NCBI RefSeq assembly: GCF_001425825.1
Contig: NZ_LMDM01000047.1
Location: forward strand, 1 to 49,646
Source: Rhizobacter sp. Root1238
Lineage (GTDB): Bacteria > Pseudomonadota > Gammaproteobacteria > Burkholderiales > Burkholderiaceae_C
Reading direction: 5' to 3'
Length of the DNA stretch: 49,646 nucleotides
Shown here: piece after piece, positions 42,844 to 49,646 of the stretch
Layout of the letters: the number at the start of each line of letters is the position of its first letter
Position numbering within the stretch: position 1 is the first letter of the stretch
Notes under the pieces: generated by a model
Told to the model about the DNA's origin: nothing
Database searches by the model: none
The model's input: the letters and a program-made list of their open reading frames with translations, nothing else
Program-made: the position numbers and the translations under genes

Positions 42844-44571
42844 TCAGACCACCCGCACCTTGACTTTCGCGTGCTCGTTGATGCCCATCGCGCCGAAGAA
42901 CAGCGCCACCAGCCGGTGCGATTCGGAGAAGGTCACCGAGCGGTTCTCGCCGCGCCGTGCCAGCACCCAGTTCAGCAGGTCGCCGGCCGCGATGAAGTCG
43001 ACGCGGATCAGGCGCGCGCAGGAGACGTTGACGACCTCGGCATTGCCCAGCTCATCGTTCATCTTGTTCAGCGTGGCACCGATGTCGCCGACCAGCTGGC
43101 CGGACAGCTCGACCCCCGCGACCTGCACGCCCGGTTCGTCGGGCATCTGCGACTCGAGGAAGCTGGTGGAGACGTCGCTCACCACCGACATCGGCGGCGA
43201 TTGCGTGCTCATGTTGGAGCCGCTGATGCGCACCTGGCACTTCGCGCTCTCCCACGACGGCGGCGACACCTCGTAGGTCACGCAGTAGTCGATGGCGGCT
43301 TCGTCGAACTGGTCGGCGCGGTTGGCCATGCGCAGCGCGTCGAGGCGCAGCTGCCAGAACACCGGGTCGGCATCGCGCACGCCGGTGGGGGCGGCGTCTT
43401 GCAGCACCTGCATCAGGCGGTCGCCGCCGAGCCAGCGCATGTCGAGCGGCTCGTTGATCCAGCCGCGGAACAGCTCGCTCATGCGCGCGCAGGCCTCGGC
43501 ATCGATGCTCTGCAGCGCGCTCCAGTCGAACACCCACGGCAGCGGCATCTGCAGCGACTGCGAGCGCAGCCGCGCGACCGCGTCGGCATCGACGATGCTC
43601 GGGCACACCCAGCCGACCTGGCCGTCGATGCGCGAACTCGGGCGGCGTTCTTCGCCGGCGGCTTCGGCCACCAGCTTCGGCATCGAGAACCACTGCGGCG
43701 CCGACCAGCCGAACTGCTGGGCGTAGTCGATCGCGAGGCTCTCGAATTTGTGGTGCTGGCCGATGGCGCGGTACAGGTCGAACAGCGCGAGCCAGGTTTC
43801 GGCATGCTGGGCGCGCGGGCCGCCCTGGCCGGTGAGCGCGGCCAGCGACGATTCGCAGCTTTCGAAGTCGGCGTTCGCGAAAGCGATCACCGCCTCGTCG
43901 AGCTCGGGGTCGTGGGCGACTTCGGTCACCTCGACCGCATACGGGCTGCCCAGGTCGCTGCCGTTGATGTCGAGGTTCAGCGGCGACAACGGCGACAGCC
44001 CGGCGCCCATCACGACGGTGGCAGGCGCGCCGGCCGGCGGGCGCGCCGGCTTCACCGGGGCCGCATGGGCGGCGTTCGCGCCGTTCGTGCGGGCCGCCGG
44101 CTCGGGACGGATGCGGCTGGTGTCGGGCTCGGTGGCCGCATAGCCGATCGCTGCGGGCTGCGTCGGCGCTTCATAGAACGAGGGCGGGCGGCGCGACGGC
44201 GATGCGAGGCCGTCGCCGACCATCTGCTGCTCGATCTCGTCGATCTTGGCCTTGACGCCGACATCCGGCTTCGCGCCGCTGTCCTGCATGCGGGCTTCGG
44301 AGTCGTCGAGGCGGGAGGAGCCGCCGAGCGCTGCCAGCTGCTCGCTGGTCAGGCCTTCGCGGCGCACCTTGCGCAGCATGTCGAATTCGCGCTTGCGGAC
44401 GAAATCGTTGCGCCGCTTGCGCTCGATCATCGCCTTCAGTTCGGACTTGGCGTACTCGCTCTCGCGGGCTTCTTCCGTGGGCGTGCCGAGCTGAGCCCAG
44501 TCCGTGGCCGGGTTGGCGACGAACTTGACAACCTTACGGAAGAAGCTGGTGTTGTCTTTCTGGTCCGACAT
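42844..44571 (-). CDS. protein with duplicated TPR-like and STAS domains
   Basis: 575 residues, no signal peptide. The N-terminal ~75 residues are charged and helical (SELKAMIERKRRNDFVRKRE), then a disordered Pro/Ala linker to about 200. Next comes an apparent duplication: a TPR-like unit (TWLALFDLYRAIGQHHKFE, about 262-297) followed by a STAS-like domain (WVFDWSALQSIDAEACARM, about 318-395), then another TPR-like unit (FWQLRLDALRMANRADQFDE, about 400-440) followed by a C-terminal STAS domain (about 478-575, VNVSCARLIRVDFIAAGDLL). STAS domains mediate regulated protein contacts. Lies between dksA and hslV on the same strand. Role unknown. Confidence 0.8.
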   Translation of the reverse strand: MSDQKDNTSFFRKVVKFVANPATDWAQLGTPTEEARESEYAKSELKAMIERKRRNDFVRKREFDMLRKVRREGLTSEQLAALGGSSRLDDSEARMQDSGAKPDVGVKAKIDEIEQQMVGDGLASPSRRPPSFYEAPTQPAAIGYAATEPDTSRIRPEPAARTNGANAAHAAPVKPARPPAGAPATVVMGAGLSPLSPLNLDINGSDLGSPYAVEVTEVAHDPELDEAVIAFANADFESCESSLAALTGQGGPRAQHAETWLALFDLYRAIGQHHKFESLAIDYAQQFGWSAPQWFSMPKLVAEAAGEERRPSSRIDGQVGWVCPSIVDADAVARLRSQSLQMPLPWVFDWSALQSIDAEACARMSELFRGWINEPLDMRWLGGDRLMQVLQDAAPTGVRDADPVFWQLRLDALRMANRADQFDEAAIDYCVTYEVSPPSWESAKCQVRISGSNMSTQSPPMSVVSDVSTSFLESQMPDEPGVQVAGVELSGQLVGDIGATLNKMNDELGNAEVVNVSCARLIRVDFIAAGDLLNWVLARRGENRSVTFSESHRLVALFFGAMGINEHAKVKVRVV

Positions 44572-44599
44572 GTCGGGTGACGGGGTGCGCGAAGGGGTG

Positions 44600-45490
44600 T
44601 CAGTCGCCGAACATCTTCTGCTTCAGCTCGCGCCGTTGCTGGGCTTCGAGGGACAGTGTAGCGGTCGGGCGTGCGATCAGGCGCCCCAATCCGATCGGTT
44701 CGCCAGTTTCGTCGCAGAAACCATAGTCGCCCGCCTCGATGCGGCCCAGCGACTGTGAGATTTTCTTCAGAAGCTTGCGCTCACGGTCGCGGGTGCGCAG
44801 CTCGAGCGCGTGCTCTTCCTCGATGGTGGCGCGATCGGCGGGATCGGGGACGATCGAGGTGTCTTCGCGCAGATGCTCGGTGGTTTCGCCGGCGTTGCTG
44901 AGCAGGTCGTCTTTCAGCTGCTGCAGCCGCGCCTTGAAGAAGGCCAGCTGCTTCTCGTTCATGTACTCGCTGTCAGGCATGGCCTGCAGCTCTTCGTCGG
45001 TCAACGCGTGGCCGGGCTTGGTCTTCCAGGCGTTGGCGAGCTTCGGATCGGCTTTGTGTTCGTGCTTGGAAATGTCGGTCACGAGGGAATTCATCTGTCG
45101 GGTGGGCGGCCTCGGGGGCGCGAAGCGGTCTGCAAAACGGGACGTGGCCGGCGGAATCGGGGCCGGGGAGGATGCCGCAGCCGAAGCCCGGGCGGCGGCG
45201 GAAAGCTTGGGAGCGGGCGGCGGCTTCACGGCCGCCGGCTTCGGCGCCACCACCTCAGGCGCCGGAGCGGCCTTGGCGGCCGGCCTGGCCGGCGCGGCAG
45301 CCGGTGCATGCACCGCCTTCGCTGCCGGTTTGGCGGCCGGTGCAGCCTTGGCGGCGGCCGCCTTCGACGCAGGGGCCGCCTTGGCCGGTGCCTTGGCGGC
45401 CGGCTTCACGGGGGTCTTGGCGACCGGTGTCGTCGGCTTCTTGGCGGCTGGCTTGGATGGTGTTGCTCGCTGGACCGTGGTCTTTGTCAC
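44600..45490 (-). CDS. dksA: RNA polymerase-binding transcription factor DksA with long basic N-terminal tail
   Basis: 296 residues; ordinary DksA has about 150. The C-terminal 150 residues are DksA: coiled-coil helices with the tip EDTSIVPDPADRATIEEE (the Asp-Pro-x-Asp tip that enters the polymerase secondary channel), then the globular end YGFCDETGEPIGLGRLIARP. Only the first zinc-finger Cys remains; the other three positions are Thr, Ser and Ala, as in many alpha- and betaproteobacterial DksA. The N-terminal 130 residues are an Ala/Lys/Pro-rich tail resembling histone H1-like proteins. The GTG at 45490 has GGAG 7 bases upstream. Confidence 0.9.
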   Translation of the reverse strand: MTKTTVQRATPSKPAAKKPTTPVAKTPVKPAAKAPAKAAPASKAAAAKAAPAAKPAAKAVHAPAAAPARPAAKAAPAPEVVAPKPAAVKPPPAPKLSAAARASAAASSPAPIPPATSRFADRFAPPRPPTRQMNSLVTDISKHEHKADPKLANAWKTKPGHALTDEELQAMPDSEYMNEKQLAFFKARLQQLKDDLLSNAGETTEHLREDTSIVPDPADRATIEEEHALELRTRDRERKLLKKISQSLGRIEAGDYGFCDETGEPIGLGRLIARPTATLSLEAQQRRELKQKMFGD

Positions 45491-45613
45491 TGAGATCTCC
45501 TCGCAACGGCGGTTATACCCGCTCTGTGGGGTGGGCAATCACCCCGCAGCCAAACTTGGGCGCCGCGGATTGTAGCCACGTTGTTTTCCGGCTCCACGGG
45601 TTTTTCGGCGGAA

Positions 45614-46663
45614 TCACACGAGACACTGCTCCAGCCCTTGCAGAAAGATTTCCCGCGGCAGGTCCAGGCCGATGAACACCATCTTGCTGGTCTTCTTCTC
45701 GCCCTTCGCCCACGCCGGGCCCAGGTCGCTGCCCATCAGCTGGTGCACGCCCTGGAAGATCACCTTCTTGTCGCTGCCCTTCATGTTCAGCACGCCCTTG
45801 TAACGAAGCATCTTCGGGCCGTAGACCTGCACGATCGCGCCCAGGAAGTCCTCCAGCTTGGCCGGGTTGAACGCCCGGTCGGAGCGGAACACGAACGACT
45901 TCACGTCGTCGTCATGGGCGTGGTGGTGCGGGTGGTCGCAGTGCTCGCCGTGCTCGTGGTCATGGTCGTGATCGTGGCCATGGTGGTGATGGTGGTCGTG
46001 CTCGTCGGCCTTCAGGAAATCGGGGTCGATGTCGAGCTTGGCGTTCAGGTTGAAGCCGCGCAGGTCGAACACCTCGGCCAGCGGCACCTCGCCGAAGTGG
46101 ACCTTGCGCTGCGGCGCGCGCGGGTTCATGTGCTTGATGCGGTGGATCAGCGCCTCGACCGCCGGGGCGTCGACCAGGTCGGTCTTGCTGATGAAGATCT
46201 GGTCGGCGAAGCCGATCTGCCGGCGCGCCTCCTGGCGGGTGTCGAGCTGCGATTCGGCGTGCTTGGCGTCGACCAGGGTCAGGATCGAGTCCAGCAGGTA
46301 GCTCTCGGCGATCTCGTCGTCCATGAAGAAGGTCTGCGCGACCGGGCCGGGATCGGCCAGGCCGGTGGTCTCGATCACGACGCGGTCGAAGCTCAGTTCG
46401 CCCTTGCGGCGCTTCTCGGCCAGGTCGTTCAGCGTGGTGCGCAGGTCCTCGCGGATCGTGCAGCAGACGCAGCCGTTGTTCAGCTGGATGATCTGCTCCT
46501 TCGTGTCCTGCACCAGGATGTCGTTGTCGATGTTCTCGTCGCCGAACTCGTTCTCGATCACGGCGATCTTCTGGCCGTGCGCTTCGGTCAGCACGCGCTT
46601 CAGCAGCGTGGTCTTGCCCGAGCCGAGGAAGCCGGTCAGGATGGTGGCGGGGATGAGGCTCAT
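45614..46663 (-). CDS. CobW/COG0523 G3E-family GTPase (metallochaperone-like)
   Basis: 349 residues. Walker A GFLGSGKTT (11-19), the metal-binding CxCC motif GCVCCT (Cys65, 67, 68) typical of COG0523, ETTGLADP, the SKTDLVD base-recognition motif, and a His/Asp-rich loop at about 218-252 with more than a dozen His before the C-terminal CobW domain. The His loop suggests zinc (or nickel/cobalt) delivery. Next to dksA on the same strand; a candidate promoter lies upstream. Name by family; the metal is not proved. Confidence 0.93.
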   Translation of the reverse strand: MSLIPATILTGFLGSGKTTLLKRVLTEAHGQKIAVIENEFGDENIDNDILVQDTKEQIIQLNNGCVCCTIREDLRTTLNDLAEKRRKGELSFDRVVIETTGLADPGPVAQTFFMDDEIAESYLLDSILTLVDAKHAESQLDTRQEARRQIGFADQIFISKTDLVDAPAVEALIHRIKHMNPRAPQRKVHFGEVPLAEVFDLRGFNLNAKLDIDPDFLKADEHDHHHHHGHDHDHDHEHGEHCDHPHHHAHDDDVKSFVFRSDRAFNPAKLEDFLGAIVQVYGPKMLRYKGVLNMKGSDKKVIFQGVHQLMGSDLGPAWAKGEKKTSKMVFIGLDLPREIFLQGLEQCLV

Positions 46664-46709
46664 GGAATGTCGGTCCTTGACGAGGAAGCGGGCCAGATGC
46701 GGCCGAAAA

Positions 46710-46738
46710 ACTTTTGTTCAAGGTATCAGATGTGTCAA
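46710..46738 (-). promoter_or_regulatory. candidate promoter for the CobW-family GTPase gene
   Basis: On the minus strand, TTGACA (46738-46733), a 17-base spacer and AAAAGT (46715-46710), about 47 bp upstream of the ATG. Consensus -35, poor -10. No Zur-like GTTATA dyad is visible in the 138-bp divergent region shared with corC. Confidence 0.42.
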
Positions 46739-46801
46739 CCCCGTGTGACTCCCTGCTTCGAGTAAGCTTTTGCCCCTGCCCCACTCTTCGCCCCCGGCGC
46801 G

Positions 46802-47695
46802 ATGTCAGACCCCCACCCGAGTCGATCTTCCAGAGGCGCTGACAAGCACCCCGCCCACCCGGACAAGCGCGGCCTGTTCGAGCGGCTGATGGAGTTCATG
46901 TCCCCCGGCCCCGACTCCAAGGACGAGCTGATCTCCACGCTGGCCGATGCGGAGAACCGCGAGCTGATCGCGCCCGAGTCGCGGATGATGCTCGAGGGCG
47001 TGATCCGCATGGCCGACCTGACTGCCGGCGACGCGATGGTGGCCGCCCCGCGCATGGACCTGCTCGACATCGAGGCCCCGTACGACGAGTTGCTGGGGCT
47101 GGTGATCGACACCGGCCACTCCCGTTTTCCGGTTTTCGAGGGCCAGCGCGACAACATCGTCGGCACGCTGATGGCGAAAGACCTGCTGAAGCTGCAGCGC
47201 GCGCCCGAGCTGAACCTGCGCACGCTGCTGCGCCCGGCGGTGTTCGTGCCCGAATCGAAGGGGCTGAACGAGCTGTTGCGCGATTTCCGCTCCAACCGCA
47301 ACCACCTGGCGATCGTGATCGACGAGTTCGGCAACACCGCCGGGCTGATCACGATCGAAGACGTGCTGGAAGAGATCGTCGGCGAGATCGAGGACGAATT
47401 CGACGAGAAAGACGGCGAATCGGGCATCTACACGCTGGCCGACGGCAGCCACCGGGTGGCCGGCGACACGACGATCGAGGCCGTCAACGACGATTTCGGC
47501 GTGATGCTGCCGCTCGAGGATTTCGACACCATCGGCGGCCTAGTCGCCCAGGAACTGGGCCGGGTGCCGCGCCGCGGCGAGGCGGTGACGGTCGGCAGCC
47601 TGATCTTCACGGTGATGCTGACGCGCGGTGGCGCGGTGCGCTGGTTCAAGGTGACGCGCGCGCCCGAGGCCGCCATCGGTGAAGACGGTGCGTAA
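46802..47695 (+). CDS. corC: CorC/YbeX family CBS-domain protein
   Basis: 297 residues. Two CBS domains (about 70-190; AGDAMVAAPRMDLLDIEA and LRPAVFVPESKGLNELL) and the C-terminal CorC/HlyC domain (DGSHRVAGDTTIEAVNDDFG ... RGEAVTVGSLIFTVML). The segment IVIDEFGNTAGLITIEDVLEEIVGEIEDE is diagnostic in pieces. No membrane segments, so this is the cytoplasmic YbeX type and not a membrane hemolysin-like protein. Implicated by family in Mg2+/Co2+ homeostasis and ribosome maturation. Overlaps lnt by 17 bp; ybeX-lnt is a conserved pair. Confidence 0.95.
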   Translation: MSDPHPSRSSRGADKHPAHPDKRGLFERLMEFMSPGPDSKDELISTLADAENRELIAPESRMMLEGVIRMADLTAGDAMVAAPRMDLLDIEAPYDELLGLVIDTGHSRFPVFEGQRDNIVGTLMAKDLLKLQRAPELNLRTLLRPAVFVPESKGLNELLRDFRSNRNHLAIVIDEFGNTAGLITIEDVLEEIVGEIEDEFDEKDGESGIYTLADGSHRVAGDTTIEAVNDDFGVMLPLEDFDTIGGLVAQELGRVPRRGEAVTVGSLIFTVMLTRGGAVRWFKVTRAPEAAIGEDGA

Positions 47696-49280
47696 GCCGG
47701 TGCCGCCGGCGCCGGCGCCTCGCCCGGGCTCGGGCCGCCGTGGCGCCCACCGCGACACCGGAGCGGCCGACACCATGTTCCTCGGGCTGGACCTGCTGCT
47801 GGTGCTGGTGCTCGGCGGGGTGCACAGCCTGGCCGCCACCTGGACGCACGCGTGGGTGCTGCAGCTGCTGGCGGTTGCCGGGCTGGCGTTCCGCGTCAGC
47901 CGGGCCTCGCCGCGCCGGGCGGCGCTGCTCGGCTGGGCGTTCGCCACCGCCTGGTTCGTGGCCGGCACGTTCTGGCTCTACATCAGCATGCACCGCTATG
48001 GCGGCCTGCCGGGCTGGATGGCCGGTGCCGCGGTGTTGGCGTTGTCGGCCTTCCTGGCGCTGTACTTCGCGGCGGCGATGGCGCTGTTCGGCGTGCTGCG
48101 GCGCAACCACCTGGTCGTCGACACGCTGGTGTTCGCCGCCTGCTGGTTGCTGGCCGAGCTGGCGCGCGGGCTGCTGTTCACCGGCTTCCCGTGGGCGGCC
48201 TCGGGCTATTCGCACGTCGACAGCCCGCTCGCGCAACTGGCGCCGTGGGTCGGCGTCTACGGCATCGGCTGGGTGGCGGCGCTGCTGGGCGCGCTGGCGG
48301 TGATCGGCTTTCGCAGCGGCGTCGGGCCCGGCGGGCTGGGCGCCATCACCGCGATCGCGGTGGTGGGCGGGCTGGCCGCGATGCAGCCGGTCAGTTTCAC
48401 CCGCGGCAATGGCAGCCTGCAGCTGACGCTGCTTCAATCCAATGTCGCGCAGGACGAGAAGTTCGCCGAAGAGAAGCTGCCGCAGGCGCTGGCCTGGGCC
48501 GCGACGACCTTGCAATCGGCGCGCGGCGACCTGGTGCTCGCGCCCGAGACCATCGTGCCGCTGCTGCCCGACCAGCTGCCCGAGGGCTACTGGGCGGCGC
48601 TGGCGGCCGGCTTCCAGCGGGGGGACCGGGCGGCGCTGATCGGCGTGCCGCTCGGCAGCTTCGAGGCTGGCTACACCAACTCGGCGGTCGGGCTGTCGCG
48701 CGAGACCGCGAAGTGGCCGGGCGGCTTCTACCGCTACGACAAGCACCACCTGGTGCCGTTCGGCGAGTTCATCCCGACCGGTTTCCGCTGGTTCACCGAG
48801 CTGATGAACATCCCGCTCGGCGACTTCAACCGCGGGCCGGTCGGCGCGCCGTCGTTCGAAGTCAAGGGCCAGCGCATCGCGCCGAACATCTGCTACGAAG
48901 ACCTGTTCGGCGAGGAGTTGGCGGCGCACTTCCGCGAGCCCGAGCGGGCGCCGACGGTGTTCGCGAACCTCAGCAACATCGGCTGGTTCGGCGACACCAT
49001 CGCGCTGGCGCAGCACCTGAACATCTCGCGCATGCGCTCGCTCGAGTTCCAGCGGCCGATGCTGCGTGCGACCAACACCGGCGTGACCGGGGTGATCGAC
49101 CACACCGGGCGGGTCACGCACCAGTTGCCGCCGCTCGCGATGGCGGTGCTGGAAGCGCCGGTCGAAGGCCGCCAGGGCATGACGCCGTATGCGAGCTGGG
49201 CGGCGCGTTGGTGGCTGTGGCCGCTGTTCGTTGGTGCGCTGCTGTCGTTGCTGATCGTTGTGCCGCTGCGTCGTTCTTAG
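47679..49280 (+). CDS. lnt: apolipoprotein N-acyltransferase
   Basis: 533 residues, inner-membrane enzyme adding the third acyl chain to lipoproteins. Several N-terminal membrane segments (from about residue 33), then the nitrilase-like periplasmic domain with the catalytic triad Glu290 (LAPETIVP), Lys355 (YDKHHLVPFGEF) and Cys405 (NICYEDLFG), and a final membrane helix (WPLFVGALLSLLIVVPL). The listed GTG start overlaps the corC end; an ATG at 47775, directly before the first helix, is an alternative. Two lipoproteins elsewhere in the window would be substrates. Stop lies 20 bp before the right repeat. Confidence 0.95.
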   Translation: MKTVRKPVPPAPAPRPGSGRRGAHRDTGAADTMFLGLDLLLVLVLGGVHSLAATWTHAWVLQLLAVAGLAFRVSRASPRRAALLGWAFATAWFVAGTFWLYISMHRYGGLPGWMAGAAVLALSAFLALYFAAAMALFGVLRRNHLVVDTLVFAACWLLAELARGLLFTGFPWAASGYSHVDSPLAQLAPWVGVYGIGWVAALLGALAVIGFRSGVGPGGLGAITAIAVVGGLAAMQPVSFTRGNGSLQLTLLQSNVAQDEKFAEEKLPQALAWAATTLQSARGDLVLAPETIVPLLPDQLPEGYWAALAAGFQRGDRAALIGVPLGSFEAGYTNSAVGLSRETAKWPGGFYRYDKHHLVPFGEFIPTGFRWFTELMNIPLGDFNRGPVGAPSFEVKGQRIAPNICYEDLFGEELAAHFREPERAPTVFANLSNIGWFGDTIALAQHLNISRMRSLEFQRPMLRATNTGVTGVIDHTGRVTHQLPPLAMAVLEAPVEGRQGMTPYASWAARWWLWPLFVGALLSLLIVVPLRRS

Positions 49281-49300
49281 GTACTGGCTGGCTTTGATTG

Positions 49301-49534
49301 GCGCGAGCAAAGGCGCGGGCGGGGGGTGTGGGGCGCGCCGGACGGGGCGGTCACCATCCCTGGCGGGATGCTGACTCCCCTCCGCTGCGCAGTTGGATGG
49401 CCCGTCGCCGAAACTCCCTCCACTCACTTCGTTCGTTGTGGTCAAACAGTCGGCGACAGTCAGTTGACGAACGCGCTGCGCGCGGGGCCATCAAACTGCA
49501 CAGCTCCGGCGCCCCGTCCTGATTGGCGCTCCCC
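49301..49534 (+). repeat. 234-bp dispersed repeat, right copy
   Basis: Matches the reverse complement of 18-251 with six differences. It encodes a short Arg/Ser-rich frame (from 49298) homologous to the one in the left copy; another frame gives a different hypothetical peptide. Neither shows a ribosome site or protein-like composition. The element lies in the 3' flank of lnt, just as the left copy lies in the 3' flank of mpl. No transposase is present. Confidence 0.93.
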
Positions 49535-49540
49535 ACACGT

Positions 49541-49637
49541 GTGGTCAAACAGTCGGCGACAGTCAGTTGACGAACGCGCTGCGCGCGGGGCCATCAAACT
49601 GCACAGCTCCGGCGCCCCGTCCTGATTGGCGCTCCCC
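49541..49637 (+). repeat. tandem partial copy (97 bp) of the dispersed repeat
   Basis: Identical to 49438-49534, the distal 97 bp of the right repeat, with a 6-base spacer (ACACGT) between the two. The remaining bases to the window end are a C run. The 366 bp after lnt therefore contain only repeat DNA. Confidence 0.92.
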
Positions 49638-49646
49638 ACACCCCCC

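Noticed and set aside
45581-46765. A plus-strand frame with a very hydrophobic Val/Met run opposite the CobW-type GTPase
   Set aside because: The hydrophobic run is only the reverse complement of the His/Asp-rich codons of the GTPase loop, not a membrane protein.
46664-46801. A Zur box in front of the CobW-type GTPase gene
   Set aside because: I looked for a GTTATA-type dyad on both strands and found none; only an ordinary TTGACA promoter-like element is present.

Overview
This is a GC-rich (roughly 70%) stretch of a betaproteobacterial chromosome. It looks like order Burkholderiales, of the Leptothrix / Rubrivivax / Methylibium type. The evidence is gene order and protein content: thiD-hemL-mpl, rubredoxin-pilGHIJ-chpA, hslVU next to dksA and a COG0523 GTPase, corC-lnt, a fused IcmF mutase and a type III pantothenate kinase. 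Almost everything reads as chromosomal core or lineage-level accessory DNA. I saw no rRNA, tRNA, CRISPR array, transposase or prophage genes.

Layout. 1-251: one copy of a 234-bp dispersed repeat. 256-3881 (minus strand): thiD, hemL, mpl (cofactor synthesis and murein recycling). 4040-15798 (plus strand): rubredoxin, then the twitching-motility chemosensory cluster pilG, pilH, pilI, pilJ, chpA, followed by a GAF-like/GGDEF protein. 15823-16238 (minus): two tiny overlapping genes, one a membrane protein. 16522-19252 (plus): glycine-zipper lipoprotein, coiled-coil membrane protein, CorA-like transporter. 19267-20983: divergent isochorismatase-fold hydrolase and GlxA-type regulator. 21108-22457: second glycine-zipper lipoprotein and a DUF72 protein. 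22591-26019: a truncated winged-helix regulator, then a two-gene module made of a methyltransferase-like/GNAT fusion and a proline-rich repeat protein. I think this module is the best candidate for something undescribed. 26016-28480: flavin-binding oxidase-like protein and secreted M28 peptidase. 28520-30343: TPR-GGDEF protein. 30801-32978: a lower-GC ATPase + HNH pair that matches the Septu (PtuA/PtuB) anti-phage architecture. 32985-37158 (minus): icmF and ppk2. 37346-40888: a small hypothetical, coaX, a medium-chain dehydrogenase and a divergent AraC regulator. 40896-46663 (minus): hslU, hslV, a TPR/STAS protein, dksA, and a CobW-type GTPase. 46802-49280 (plus): corC and lnt. 49301-49646: the second, inverted copy of the 234-bp repeat plus a tandem partial copy.

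How parts fit together. The Pil-Chp cluster makes the CheA-like kinase (ChpA), its receptor (PilJ), adaptor (PilI) and two response regulators (PilG, PilH) that steer type IV pili. A diguanylate cyclase directly downstream suggests a surface-sensing link to c-di-GMP. IcmF (isobutyryl-CoA/butyryl-CoA interconversion) lies downstream of ppk2 on the same strand, behind a perfect 16-bp palindrome that resembles branched-chain catabolism operators. DksA here lacks three of four zinc-finger cysteines and sits next to a COG0523 metallochaperone-like GTPase. The ATPase-HNH pair is inserted between conserved genes, next to what may be a decayed gene end.

Both window ends lie inside copies of the same repeat in opposite orientation, with extra partial copies outside. 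This is what a contig broken at a dispersed repeat would look like, so I do not read the window as a mobile element bounded by terminal repeats. All positions and identities were read by eye; no database search was possible.
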